Assembly: GCA_024803745.1 (NCBI GenBank)
Contig: JANJXV010000048.1
Span: 6,716,001 to 6,780,000 of the forward strand
DNA: 64,000 nucleotides
Source of the DNA: Megascapheus bottae
Lineage: Eukaryota > Chordata > Mammalia > Rodentia > Geomyidae
Reading direction: 5' to 3'
The position numbers and the translations under genes are program-made. How positions within the stretch are numbered: the stretch's first letter is position 1; every line of letters starts with the position of its first letter. Below, in pieces: positions 9,140 through 20,585 of this stretch. A model generated the notes under the pieces. The model was not told where the DNA came from and searched no databases. It worked only from the letters and a program-made list of their open reading frames with translations.

Positions 9140-10903
9140 GGATAAGGATAAAGGTTAGGGTTAGGGTTATGGGTTAGGGTTAGCGTTAGGGTTAGGTTAA
9201 GGGTAAGGGCAAGGGTTAGGTTTAGGTTTAGGGTTAGTTTTAGGCTTAGGGTTAGTGTTAGGTTTAGTGATAGTTTTAGGGTTAGGGTTAGGGTAAGGGT
9301 AAAGGTTAGGGTTAGAGTTACTGTTAGGGTAAGTGTAAGGGTTAGGGTTAGGTGTAGTGTTAGGGTTAGTGTAAGAGTAAGGGTTAGATTTAGTGTTAGG
9401 GTTAGGGTAAGTGTAAGGGTTAGGGTTAGGGTAAGCGTAAGGGTTAGGGTTAGGTTTAGGTTTAGTGTTAGGGTAATGGTAAGGGTTAAGTTTAGGGTTA
9501 GGGTTAGGTTTAGGGTTAGGGTTAGTGTTATAATAAGGATAAGGGTTAGGGTTAAGTTTAGGGTTAGGTTTAGACTTAGGGTTAGGTTTAACGTTAGGGT
9601 TAGGGTGTGGGTAAGGGTAAGGGTTAGGGTTAGGTTTAGGGTTAGGGCAATTGTTAGGTTTAGGGTTAGGGTTTGGTTTAGGGTTAGGGTTAGGTTTAGG
9701 GTTAGGTTATGGGTTAGGGTTAGGGTTAGGGTAAGTGTAAGTGTTAGGGTTAGAGTTAACGTTAGGGTAAGGGTAAGGGTTAGGGTTAGGTTTAGGGTTA
9801 GGGTTAGGTTTAGAGTTAGGGTTAGGGTTAGGGTAAGGCTTACTGTTAGGATTAGGGTAAGGGTTAGAGTTAGGGTTAGGGTTAGGGTAAGGGTAAGTGT
9901 TAAGTTTATGGTTAGGTTTAAGGTAAGTGTTACGATAAGGTTTAGGGTTAGGGTTAGGTTTAGGGTATGGGTTAACTTTAGGGTTAGGGTTAGGGTAAGA
10001 GTAAGGGTTAGGGTTAGGGTGAAGGTTAGGGTAAGTGTTCTGGTTAGGGTTAAGGTTAGGGTAAGGATAAAGGTTAGGGTTAGGGTTAGGGTTATTGGTT
10101 AGGGTTAGGGTTAGTATTAGGGTTAGGTTTAGGGTAAGGGCAATTGTTAGGTTTAGGGTTAGGGTTTGGTTTAGGGTTAGGGTTAGGGTTAGGTTTAGGG
10201 TTAGGTTAAGGGTTGGGGTTAGGGTTAGGGTAAGTGTAAGTGTTAGGGTTAGAGTTAAGGTTAGGTAAGGGTAAGGGTTAGGGTTAGGTTTAGGTTTAGG
10301 GTTAGTGTAAGGGTAAGGGTTAGATTTAGGTTTAGGGTTAGGGTTAGGGTAAGGGTAAGGTTTAGGGTTAGGTTTAGGGTTAGGGTTAGGTGTAGGGTAA
10401 GGGTAAAGGTTAGGGTTAGGATTAGGGTTAGGGTTAGGGTTAGGGTTAGGTTTAGGGTTAGGTTAACTGTAAGTGTTAGGTTTAGGGTTAGGGTTAGGTG
10501 TAGGGTAAGGGTAAGGGTTAGATTTAGGGTTAGGGTTAGGGTTAGGGTTAGGGTTAGGTTTAGGGTAAGTGTTAGAGTAATGGTTAGGGTTAGAGTTAGG
10601 TTTAGGGTATGGGTTAAGTTTAGGGTTAGGGTGAGGGTAAGGATAAGGGTTAGGGTTAGGGTTAGGGTAAGGGTAAAGTTCAGGGTTAGGGTTAAGGTTA
10701 TGGGTTAGTGTTATGGATAGGGTTAGGTTTAGGGTTAGGTTTAGGGTAAGGGCAAGGGTTACGTTAAGGGTTAAGGTTAGGTTTAGGGTTAGGGTTAGGG
10801 TTAGTTTTAGGGGTAGGGTTAGGATAAGGGTAAGGGTTAGGGTTAGAGTTAAGGTTAGGGTAAGGGTAAGGGTTAGGGTTAGATTTAGGGTTAGGGTTAG
10901 GGT
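9140..10903 (+). repeat. A block (A0)
   Basis: Order of tags: GGATAAGGATAAAGG (9,140), GTTAGATTTAGTG (near 9,385), GTTATAATAAGGATAAGG (near 9,527), GGTTTAACGTTAGGG (near 9,586), GGGCAATTGTTAGG (near 9,645 and again near 10,138), AAGGCTTACTGTTAGG (near 9,834), TTCTGG (10,038), TTATGGATAGGG (near 10,711) and GGGCAAGGGTTACG (near 10,750). Runs straight into U1. Confidence 0.82.
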
Positions 10904-13098
10904 AAGGGTAAGGGTAAGGGTTAGGGTAAGGGTTAGGGTTAGGTTTAGGTTTAGGGTTAGGGTTAAGGTTATGGTTAGGGTAAGGGTTAGGGTTAAGGTT
11001 AGGGTTAGGGTTAGGGTTAGGGTTAGGTTTAGGGTAAGGGTGAGTGTTATGGTTAGGTTTAGGGTTAGGTTTAGGGTAAAGGTAAGGGTTAAGTTTAGGG
11101 TTAGGGTTAGGTTTAGGGTTAGGGTTAGGGTTAGGGTTAATGTAAGGAAAAATGTTGGGGTTAAGTTTGGGGTTAGGGTTAGAGTTAGGGTTAGGTTTAA
11201 GGTTAGGGTAAGGGTGTGGGTAAGGGTAAGGTTTAGGGTTAGGTTTAGAGTTAGGGTTAGGGTTAGGGTTAGGGTAAGGGTTGTGTTAGGGTTAGGGTTA
11301 GCGGTAGGGTAAGGGTAAGGTTTGGGTTAGGGTTAAGGTAAGGATAATGGTTAGGGTTAGGGTTAGGGTTAGGTTTAGCTTAGGGGTTAGGGTTAGGTTC
11401 AGGGTAAGGGTGAGGTTTAGGGTTAGGGTTAGGTTTAGGGTTAGGGAAAGGGTAAGAGTTAGGGTTAGGGTTAGGGTTATGGTTAGGTTTAGGGTTAGGG
11501 TAAGGGTAAGGGTTAGGATTAGGGTTAGGGCTAGGGTAAGGGTGAGGATTAGGGTTAGGGTAGATGTTATTGTTAGGGTTAGGATTAGGGTAAGGGTTAG
11601 GGTTAGGGTTAGGGTTAGGGTAAGGGTAAGGGTTGGATTAGTGTTAGGTTTAGGGTAAGGGTAAGGTTTAGGGTTGGGGTTAGGGTTAGGTGTAGGGTAA
11701 GGGTAAGGTTTAGGCTTAGGGTTAGGGTTAGGGTTAGGGCTAGGGTAAGGGTGAGGATTAGGGTTAGGGTAGATGTTATTGTTAGGGTTAGGATTAGGGT
11801 AAGGGTTAGGGTTAGGGTTAGGGTTAGGGTAAGGGTAAGGGTTGGATTAGTGTTAGGTTTAGGGTAAGGGTAAGGTTTAGGGTTGGGGTTAGGGTTAGGT
11901 GTAGGGTAAGGGTAAGGTTTAGGCTTAGGGTTAGGGTTAGGGTTAAGGTTTAGGGTTAGGGTAAGTGTAAGGGTTTGGGTTAAGGTTAGGGTTAGAGTAA
12001 GGGTTAGGTTTAGGGTTAGGGTAAGGGCAAGGGTTAGGGTTAGGATTAGGGTTAAGGTTAGGTTTAGGGTTAGGTTTAGGGTTAGGTTTAGGGTTAGGTT
12101 TTTGGTAAGGGTAAAGTTTAGGGTTAGGGTTAGGTTTAGGGTTAAGGTTACGGTTAGGGTTAGTGTTAGGGTTAGGGTAAGGGTTAGGTTTAGGGTTAGG
12201 GTTAGGTTTAGGGTTAAGGTTAGGGTTAGGGTTAGTGTTAGGGTTAGGGTAAGGGTTAGGGTTAGGGTTAGGGTTAGGGTTAGAGTTAGGTTTAGGGTTA
12301 GGGTAAGGGATAGGGTTGGGTTTAGGGGTAGGTTAAGTGTTAGGGTTAGGGGTTAGGGTTAGGGTTAGGGTAATGATAGGGTTATGTTTAGGGTTAGGGA
12401 TAGGGTTAGGTTTAGGGTTAGGTTTAGGTTAGGGTTAGGGTTAGGGTAAGGGTAAGTGTTATGGTTAGGTTTAGCGTTAGGTTTAGGGTAAAGGTAAGGG
12501 TTAAGTTTAGGGTTAATGTTAGGTTTAGGGTTAGGGTTAGGGTTAGGGTTAGTGTAAGGATAAATGTTGGGGTTAAGTTTGGGGTTTGGGTTAGAGTTAG
12601 GGTTAGGTTTAAGGTTAGGGTAAGGGTGTGGGTAAGGGTAAGGTTTAGGGTTAGGTTCAGGTTTAGGGTTAGGGTTACGGTTAGGGTTAGGGTTAGGGTT
12701 AGGGTAAGGGTTGTGTTAGGGTTAGGGTTAGCGTTAGGGTAAGGGTAAGGTTTGGGTTAGGGTTAAGGTAAGGCTAAGGGTTAGGGATAGGGTTAAGGTT
12801 AGGTTTAGGGTTAGTGTAAGGGTAAGGGTTAGATTTAGGGTTAGGGTTAGGGTTAGGGTAAGGGTATTGGTTAGGGTTAGGTTTAGGGTTAGTGTTAAGG
12901 TTAGGGTAGGGTAAGGTTTAGGGTAAGGTTAAGGGTTAGGGGTAGGTTTAGGGTAAGGGTTAGGGTAAAGGTAAGGGTTAAGTTTAGGGTTAGGGTTAGT
13001 TTTAGGGTTAGGGTTAGGGTTAGGGTAAGGATGAGGGTTAGGGTTAAGTTTAGGGTTAGGGTTAAAGTTAGGGATAGGTTTAAGGTTAGGGTTAGGGT
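10904..13098 (+). repeat. U unit 1, 2,195 bp
   Basis: First of three tandem U units. Its length equals 1,974 plus an internal 209-bp duplication (11,519-11,945) plus 12 extra bases near 11,055, neither of which is in units 2 and 3. Tags: GGAAAAATGTTGGGG (near 11,146), TTGTGTTAGG (11,281), GTTTAGCTTAGGGG (near 11,375), GGGTAGATGTTATTG (near 11,557), GGTTTTTGGTAAGGG (near 12,098) and a second TTGTGTTAGG (12,711). The second half is an old copy of the first 0.4 kb. Confidence 0.93.
11519..11945 (+). repeat. 209-bp tandem duplication inside U unit 1
   Basis: Base p matches p+209: GGCTAGGGTAAGGGTGAGG at 11,529/11,738, GGCTTAGGG at about 11,713/11,922. It explains why the spacing from U1 to U2 is 2,183 in the left half of the unit and 1,974 in the right half. 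Absent from the other U copies, so it arose after amplification or was lost from the others. Confidence 0.93.
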
Positions 13099-15072
13099 AA
13101 GGGTAAGGGTAAGGGTTAGGGTAAGGGTTAGGGTTAGGTTTAGGTTTAGGGTTAGGGTTAAGGTTATGGTTAGGGTAAGGGTTAGGGTTAAGGTTAGGGT
13201 TAGGGTTAGGGTTAGGGTTAGGTTTAGGGTAAGGGTGAGTGTTATGGTTAGGTTTAGGGTAAAGGTAAGGGTTAAGTTTAGGGTTAGGGTTAGGTTTAGG
13301 GTTAGGGTTAGGGTTAGGGTTAATGTAAGGAAAAATGTTGGGGTTAAGTTTGGGGTTAGGGTTAGAGTTAGGGTTAGGTTTAAGGTTAGGGTAAGGGTGT
13401 GGGTAAGGGTAAGGTTTAGGGTTAGGTTTAGGGTTAGGGTTAGGGTTAGGGTTAGGGTAAGGGTTGTGTTAGGGTTAGGGTTAGCGGTAGGGTAAGGGTA
13501 AGGTTTGGGTTAGGGTTAAGGTAAGGATAATGGTTAGGGTTAGGGTTAGGGTTAGGTTTAGCTTAGGGGTTAGGGTTAGGTTCAGGGTAAGGGTAAGGTT
13601 TAGGGTTAGGGTTAGGTTTAGGGTTAGGGAAAGGGTAAGAGTTAGGGTTAGGGTTAGGGTTATGGTTAGGTTTAGGGTTAGGGTAAGGGTAAGGGTTAGG
13701 ATTAGGGTTAGGGCTAGGGTAAGGGTGAGGATTAGGGTTAGGGTAGATGTTATTGTTAGGGTTAGGATTAGGGTAAGGGTTAGGGTTAGGGTTAGGGTTA
13801 GGGTAAGGGTAAGGGTTGGATTAGTGTTAGGTTTAGGGTAAGGGTAAGGTTTAGGGTTGGGGTTAGGGTTAGGTGTAGGGTAAGGGTAAGGTTTAGGCTT
13901 AGGGTTAGGGTTAGGGTTAAGGTTTAGGGTTAGGGTAAGTGTAAGGGTTTGGGTTAAGGTTAGGGTTAGAGTAAGGGTTAGGTTTAGGGTTAGGGTAAGG
14001 GCAAGGGTTAGGGTTAGGATTAGGGTTAAGGTTAGGTTTAGGGTTAGGTTTAGGGTTAGGTTTAGGGTTAGGTTTTTGGTAAGGGTAAAGTTTAGGGTTA
14101 GGGTTAGGTTTAGGGTTAAGGTTACGGTTAGGGTTAGTGTTAGGGTTAGGGTAAGGGTTAGGTTTAGGGTTAGGGTTAGGTTTAGGGTTAAGGTTAGGGT
14201 TAGGGTTAGTGTTAGGGTTAGGGTAAGGGTTAGGGTTAGGGTTAGGGTTAGGGTTAGAGTTAGGTTTAGGGTTAGGGTAAGGGATAGGGTTGGGTTTAGG
14301 GGTAGGTTAAGTGTTAGGGTTAGGGGTTAGGGTTAGGGTTAGGGTAATGATAGGGTTATGTTTAGGGTTAGGGATAGGGTTAGGTTTAGGGTTAGGTTTA
14401 GGTTAGGGTTAGGGTTAGGGTAAGGGTAAGTGTTATGGTTAGGTTTAGCGTTAGGTTTAGGGTAAAGGTAAGGGTTAAGTTTAGGGTTAATGTTAGGTTT
14501 AGGGTTAGGGTTAGGGTTAGGGTTAGTGTAAGGATAAATGTTGGGGTTAAGTTTGGGGTTTGGGTTAGAGTTAGGGTTAGGTTTAAGGTTAGGGTAAGGG
14601 TGTGGGTAAGGGTAAGGTTTAGGGTTAGGTTCAGGTTTAGGGTTAGGGTTACGGTTAGGGTTAGGGTTAGGGTTAGGGTAAGGGTTGTGTTAGGGTTAGG
14701 GTTAGCGTTAGGGTAAGGGTAAGGTTTGGGTTAGGGTTAAGGTAAGGCTAAGGGTTAGGGATAGGGTTAAGGTTAGGTTTAGGGTTAGTGTAAGGGTAAG
14801 GGTTAGATTTAGGGTTAGGGTTAGGGTTAGGGTAAGGGTATTGGTTAGGGTTAGGTTTAGGGTTAGTGTTAAGGTTAGGGTAGGGTAAGGTTTAGGGTAA
14901 GGTTAAGGGTTAGGGGTAGGTTTAGGGTAAGGGTTAGGGTAAAGGTAAGGGTTAAGTTTAGGGTTAGGGTTAGTTTTAGGGTTAGGGTTAGGGTTAGGGT
15001 AAGGATGAGGGTTAGGGTTAAGTTTAGGGTTAGGGTTAAAGTTAGGGATAGGTTTAAGGTTAGGGTTAGGGT
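13099..15072 (+). repeat. U unit 2, 1,974 bp
   Basis: Base p+1,974 reproduces this unit in U3, and base p-1,974 matches the right half of U1. 1,974 is exactly 329 hexamers. Tags TTGTGTTAGG at 13,464 and 14,685 (1,221 apart) mark the internal half-unit repeat. No TTCTGG tag in the unit. Near-identical to U1 where they overlap. Confidence 0.94.
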
Positions 15073-17046
15073 AAGGGTAAGGGTAAGGGTTAGGGTAAGG
15101 GTTAGGGTTAGGTTTAGGTTTAGGGTTAGGGTTAAGGTTATGGTTAGGGTAAGGGTTAGGGTTAAGGTTAGGGTTAGGGTTAGGGTTAGGGTTAGGTTTA
15201 GGGTAAGGGTGAGTGTTATGGTTAGGTTTAGGGTAAAGGTAAGGGTTAAGTTTAGGGTTAGGGTTAGGTTTAGGGTTAGGGTTAGGGTTAGGGTTAATGT
15301 AAGGAAAAATGTTGGGGTTAAGTTTGGGGTTAGGGTTAGAGTTAGGGTTAGGTTTAAGGTTAGGGTAAGGGTGTGGGTAAGGGTAAGGTTTAGGGTTAGG
15401 TTTAGGGTTAGGGTTAGGGTTAGGGTTAGGGTAAGGGTTGTGTTAGGGTTAGGGTTAGCGGTAGGGTAAGGGTAAGGTTTGGGTTAGGGTTAAGGTAAGG
15501 ATAATGGTTAGGGTTAGGGTTAGGGTTAGGTTTAGCTTAGGGGTTAGGGTTAGGTTCAGGGTAAGGGTAAGGTTTAGGGTTAGGGTTAGGTTTAGGGTTA
15601 GGGAAAGGGTAAGAGTTAGGGTTAGGGTTAGGGTTATGGTTAGGTTTAGGGTTAGGGTAAGGGTAAGGGTTAGGATTAGGGTTAGGGCTAGGGTAAGGGT
15701 GAGGATTAGGGTTAGGGTAGATGTTATTGTTAGGGTTAGGATTAGGGTAAGGGTTAGGGTTAGGGTTAGGGTTAGGGTAAGGGTAAGGGTTGGATTAGTG
15801 TTAGGTTTAGGGTAAGGGTTAGGTTTAGGGTTGGGGTTAGGGTTAGGTGTAGGGTAAGGGTAAGGTTTAGGCTTAGGGTTAGGGTTAGGGTTAAGGTTTA
15901 GGGTTAGGGTAAGTGTAAGGGTTTGGGTTAAGGTTAGGGTTAGAGTAAGGGTGAGGTTTAGGGTTAGGGTAAGGGCAAGGGTTAGGGTTAGGATTAGGGT
16001 TAAGGTTAGGTTTAGGGTTAGGTTTAGGGTTAGGTTTAGGGTTAGGTTTTTGGTAAGGGTAAAGTTTAGGGTTAGGGTTAGGTTTAGGGTTAAGGTTACG
16101 GTTAGGGTTAGTGTTAGGGTTAGGGTAAGGGTTAGGTTTAGGGTTAGGGTTAGTTTTAGGGTTAAGGTTAGGGTTAGGGTTAGTGTTAGGGTTAGGGTAA
16201 GCGTTAGGGTTAGGGTTAGGGTTAGGGTTAGAGTTAGGTTTAGGGTTAGGGTAAGGGATAGGGTTGGGGTTAGGGGTAGGTTAAGTGTTAGGGTTAGGGG
16301 TTAGGGTTAGGGTTAGGGTAATGATAGGGTTATGTTTAGGCTTAGGGATAGGGTTAGGTTTAGGGTTAGGTTTAGGTTAGGGTTAGGGTTAGGGTAAGGG
16401 TAAGTGTTATGGTTAGGTTTAGCGTTAGGTTTAGGGTAAAGGTAAGGGTTAAGTTTAGGTTTTTTGTTAGGTTTAGGGTTAGGGTTAGGGTTAGGGTTAG
16501 TGTAAGGATAAATGTTGGGGTTAAGTTTGGGGTTTGGGTTAGAGTTAGGGTTAGGTTTAAGGTTAGGGTAAGGGTGTGGGTAAGGGTAAGGTTTAGGGTT
16601 AGGTTCAGGTTTAGGGTTAGGGTTACGGTTAGGGTTAGGGTTAGGGTTAGGGTAAGGGTTGTGTTAGGGTTAGGGTTAGCGTTAGGGTAAGGGTAAGGTT
16701 TGGGTTAGGGTTAAGGTAAGGCTAAGGGTTAGGGATAGGGTTAAGGTTAGGTTTAGGGTTAGTGTAAGGGTAAGGGTTAGATTTAGGGTTAGGGTTAGGG
16801 TTAGGGTAAGGGTATTGGTTAGGGTTAGGTTTAGGGTTAGTGTTAAGGTTAGGGTAGGGTAAGGTTTAGGGTAAGGTTAAGGGTTAGGGGTAGGTTTAGG
16901 GTAAGGGTTAGGGTAAAGGTAAGGGTTAAGTTTAGGGTTAGGGTTAGTTTTAGGGTTAGGGTTAGGGTTAGGGTAAGGATGAGGGTTAGGGTTAAGTTTA
17001 GGGTTAGGGTTAAAGTTAGGGATAGGTTTAAGGTTAGGGTTAGGGT
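15073..17046 (+). repeat. U unit 3, 1,974 bp
   Basis: Tandem copy of U2 at offset 1,974; the match stops at 17,046, where the previous unit reads GTAAGGG and this one reads GTGTGGG. It carries a few private changes: TTAGGTTTTTTGTT near 16,457 where U1 and U2 read TTAGGGTTAATGTT, GTTAGTTTTAGG near 16,150, and GTAAGCGTTAGG near 16,198. Confidence 0.93.
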
Positions 17047-17282
17047 GTGGGTAAGGGTAAGGGTTAGGGTTAGGTTTAGGGTTAGGGTTAGGGTTACGGT
17101 TCGGGTTAGAGTTATGGTAAGGGTAAGGTTAGGGTTAGGTTTAGGATTAGTTTAAGGTTAAGGGTTAGGGTTAGGGTTAGGGTTAGGGTTAGGATTAAGT
17201 TTTGGGTTAGGGTTAGATTTAGGGTTAGGTTTAGGGTTAGGTTTAGGGTTAGGGTTAGGGTTAGGGTTAGGATTGGGTTTAG
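17047..17282 (+). repeat. P-head remnant joining U3 to the second A block
   Basis: After U3 come GGTGTGGGTAAGGG, GGTTACGGTTCGGG and the P opening GGATTAAGTTTTGGG (17,192). Only about 90 bp follow before the A block starts, against about 1.03 kb in the full P heads, so roughly 0.94 kb is missing. Confidence 0.78.
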
Positions 17283-19051
17283 GATAAGGATAAAGGTTAG
17301 GGTTAGGGTTATGGGTTAGGGTTAGCGTTAGGGTTAGGTTAAGGGTAAGGGCAAGGGTTAGGTTTAGGTTTAGGGTTAGTTTTAGGGTTAGGGTTAGTGT
17401 TAGGTTTAGTGATAGTTTTAGGGTTAGGGTTAGGGTAAGGGTAAAGGTTAGGGTTAGAGTTACTGTTAGGGTAAGTGTAAGGGTTAGGGTTAGGTGTAGT
17501 GTTAGGGTTAGTGTAAGAGTAAGGGTTAGATTTAGAGTTAGGGTTAGGGTAAGTGTAAGGGTTAGGGTTAGGGTAAGCGTAAGGGTTAGGGTTAGGTTTA
17601 GGTTTAGTGTTAGGGTAATGGTAAGGGTTAAGTTTAGGGTTAGGGTTAGGTTTAGGGTTAGGGTTAGTGTTATAATAAGGATAAGGGTTAGGGTTAAGTT
17701 TAGGGTTAGGTTTAGACTTAGGGTTAGGTTTAACATTAGGGTTAGGGTGTGGGTAAGGGTAAGGGTTAGGGTTAGGTTTAGGGTTGGGGCAATTGTTAGG
17801 TTTAGGGTTAGGGTTTGGTTTAGGGTTAGGGTTAGGTTTAGGGTTAGGTTATGGGTTAGGGTTAGGGTTAGGGTAAGTGTAAGTGTTAGGGTTAGAGTTA
17901 ACGTTAGGGTAAGGGTAAGGGTTAGGGTTAGGTTTAGGGTTAGGGTTAGGTTTAGAGTTAGGGTTAGGGTTAGGGTAAGGCTTACTGTTAGGATTAGGGT
18001 AAGGGTTAGAGTTAGGGTTAGGGTTAGGGTAAGGGTAAGTGTTAAGTTTATGGTTAGGTTTAAGGTAAGTGTTACGATAAGGTTTAGGGTTAGGGTTAGG
18101 TTTAGGGTATGGGTTAACTTTAGGGTTAGGGTTAGGGTAAGAGTAAGGGTTAGGGTTAGGGTGAAGGTTAGGGTAAGTGTTCTGGTTAGGGTTAAGGTTA
18201 GGGTAAGGATAAAGGTTAGGGTTAGGGTTAGGGTTATTGGTTAGGGTTAGGGTTAGTATTAGGGTTAGGTTTAGGGTAAGGGCAATTGTTAGGTTTAGGG
18301 TTAGGGTTTGGTTTAGGGTTAGGGTTAGGGTTAGGTTTAGGGTTAGGTTAAGGGTTGGGGTTAGGGTTAGGGTAAGTGTAAGTGTTAGGGTTAGAGTTAA
18401 GGTTAGGTAAGGGTAAGGGTTAGGGTTAGGTTTAGGTTTAGGGTTAGTGTAAGGGTAAGGGTTAGATTTAGGTTTAGGGTTAGGGTTAGGGTAAGGGTAA
18501 GGTTTAGGGTTAGGTTTAGGGTTAGGGTTAAGTGTAGGGTAAGGGTAAAGGTTAGGGTTAGGATTAGGGTTAGGGTTAGGGTTAGGGTTAGGTTTAGGGT
18601 TAGGTTAACTGTAAGTGTTAGGTTTAGGGTTAGGGTTAGGTGTAGGGTAAGGGTAAGGGTTAGATTTAGGGTTAGGGTTAGGGTTAGGGTTAGGGTTACG
18701 GTTAGGTTTAGGGTAAGTGTTAGAGTAATGGTTAGGGTTAGAGTTAGGTTTAGGGTATGGGTTAAGTTTAGGGTTAGGGTGAGGGTAAGGATAAGGGTTA
18801 GGGTTAGGGTTAGGGTAAGGGTAAAGTTCAGGGTTAGGGTTAAGGTTATGGGTTAGTGTTATGGATAGGGTTAGGTTTAGGGTTAGTTTTAGGGTAAGGG
18901 CAAGGGTTACGTTAAGGGTTAAGGTTAGGTTTAGGGTTAGGGTTAGGGTTAGTTTTAGGGGTAGGGTTAGGATAAGGGTAAGGGTTAGGGTTAGAGTTAA
19001 GGTTAGGGTAAGGGTAAGGGTTAGGGTTAGATTTAGGGTTAGGGTTAGGGT
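17283..19051 (+). repeat. A block (A1), copy of 9,140-10,903
   Basis: Near-identical to A0 at offset 8,142-8,148, including GTGATAGTTTTAGGG (near 17,408), GTTATAATAAGGATAAGG (near 17,669), GGGGCAATTGTTAGG (near 17,786), AAGGCTTACTG (near 17,976) and TTCTGG (18,180). Private changes include GGTTTAACATTAGGG where A0 has GGTTTAACGTTAGGG (near 17,728). Confidence 0.9.
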
Positions 19052-20162
19052 AAGGGTAAGGGTAAGGGTTAGGGTAAGGGTTAGGGTTAGGTTTAGGTTT
19101 AGGGTTAGGGTTAAGGTTATGGTTAGGGTAAGGGTTAGGGTTAAGGTTAGGGTTAGGGTTAGGGTTAGGGTTAGGTTTAGGGTAAGGGTGAGTGTTATGG
19201 TTAGGTTTAGGGTAAAGGTAAGGGTTAAGTTTAGGGTTAGGGTTAGGTTTAGGGTTAGGGTTAGGGTTAGGGTTAATGTAAGGAAAAATGTTGGGGTTAA
19301 GTTTGGGGTTAGGGTTAGAGTTAGGGTTAGGTTTAAGGTTAGGGTAAGGGTGTGGGTAAGGGTAAGGTTTAGGGTTAGGTTTAGGGTTAGGGTTAGGGTT
19401 AGGGTTAGGGTAAGGGTTGTGTTAGGGTTAGGGTTAGCGGTAGGGTAAGGGTAAGGTTTGGGTTAGGGTTAAGGTAAGGATAATGGTTAGGGTTAGGGTT
19501 AGGGTTAGGTTTAGCTTAGGGGTTAGGGTTAGGTTCAGGGTAAGGGTAAGGTTTAGGGTTAGGGTTAGGTTTAGGGTTAGGGAAAGGGTAAGAGTTAGGG
19601 TTAGGGTTAGGGTTATGGTTAGGTTTAGGGTTAGGGTAAGGGTAAGGGTTAGGATTAGGGTTAGGGCTAGGGTAAGGGTGAGGATTAGGGTTAGGGTAGA
19701 TGTTATTGTTAGGGTTAGGATTAGGGTAAGGGTTAGGGTTAGGGTTAGGGTTAGGGTAAGGGTAAGGGTTGGATTAGTGTTAGGTTTAGGGTAAGGGTTA
19801 GGTTTAGGGTTGGGGTTAGGGTTAGGTGTAGGGTAAGGGTAAGGTTTAGGCTTAGGGTTAGGGTTAGGGTTAAGGTTTAGGGTTAGGGTAAGTGTAAGGG
19901 TTTGGGTTAAGGTTAGGGTTAGAGTAAGGGTGAGGTTTAGGGTTAGGGTAAGGGCAAGGGTTAGGGTTAGGATTAGGGTTAAGGTTAGGTTTAGGGTTAG
20001 GTTTAGGGTTAGGTTTAGGGTTAGGTTTTTGGTAAGGGTAAAGTTTAGGGTTAGGGTTAGGTTTAGGGTTAAGGTTACGGTTAGGGTTAGTGTTAGGGTT
20101 AGGGTAAGGGTTAGGTTTAGGGTTAGGGTTAGGTTTAGGGTTAAGGTTAGGGTTAGGGTTAG
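19052..20162 (+). repeat. Truncated U unit (U4)
   Basis: Matches U3 at offset 3,979 from its first base to 20,162, where U3 goes on with TTAGTGTTAGG and this copy switches to GGATTAAG, the P opening. So 1,111 of 1,974 bases remain. It shares with U3 the GGTGAGGTTTAGGG variant (15,949/19,928), marking U3 and U4 as close relatives. Confidence 0.9.
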
Positions 20163-20551
20163 GATTAAGTTTTTGGTTAGGGTTAGATTTAGGGTTAGGT
20201 TTAGGGTTAGGTTTAGGGTTAGGGTTAGGGTTAGAGTTAGATTTAGTGTTAGGGTAACGGTAAGGTTAGGGTTAGGTTTAGGGTTAGTGTTAGGTTAAGG
20301 GTTAGGGTTAGGGTTAGGGTAAGTTTTAGGGTTAGGGTTAGGGTTAGGCTAAGTGTTAGGTTAAGGGTTAGTGTTAGGGTTAAGTTAACTGTTGGGGTTA
20401 AGGTTAGGGTAAGGTTTAGGGTAAGGGTAAGCGTTAGGGTTAGGATTAGGGTGAGGGTAAGTGTTAGGTTTAGGGTTAGGGTTAGGGTTAGGGTTGGGGT
20501 AAGGGTAAGGGCTAGGGTTAGGGTTAGGGTTAGTTTTAGGGTTAGGGGTAA

Positions 20552-20585
<34 letters not shown>

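Larger units (their letters stand above)
9140..20162 (+). repeat. 8.1-kb higher-order duplication (A + U, second copy truncated)
   Basis: Sequence from about 9,140 recurs from about 17,282 at an offset of 8,142, moving to 8,148 (one hexamer gained near 18.7 kb) and then 8,136 (12 bp missing in copy two near 19.2 kb). Tags at 9,141/17,283, 10,038/18,180 (TTCTGG), 10,904/19,052 (start of U). Copy one holds an A block plus three U units; copy two holds an A block plus a U unit cut at 20,162. Small differences only. Confidence 0.9.

Noticed and set aside
10904..17046. CRISPR-like or gene-family tandem array
   Set aside because: There are no repeats with unique spacers and no coding signal; the units are telomere-type satellite from end to end.
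17158..17736. - strand frame of 192 codons (Thr-Leu, then Pro-Asn repeats)
   Set aside because: It is the C-rich strand read of the same hexamers; the switch from Thr-Leu to Pro-Asn is just a register slip. The same holds for 40,323-40,682, 51,235-51,540, 57,287-57,775 and the shorter ones.
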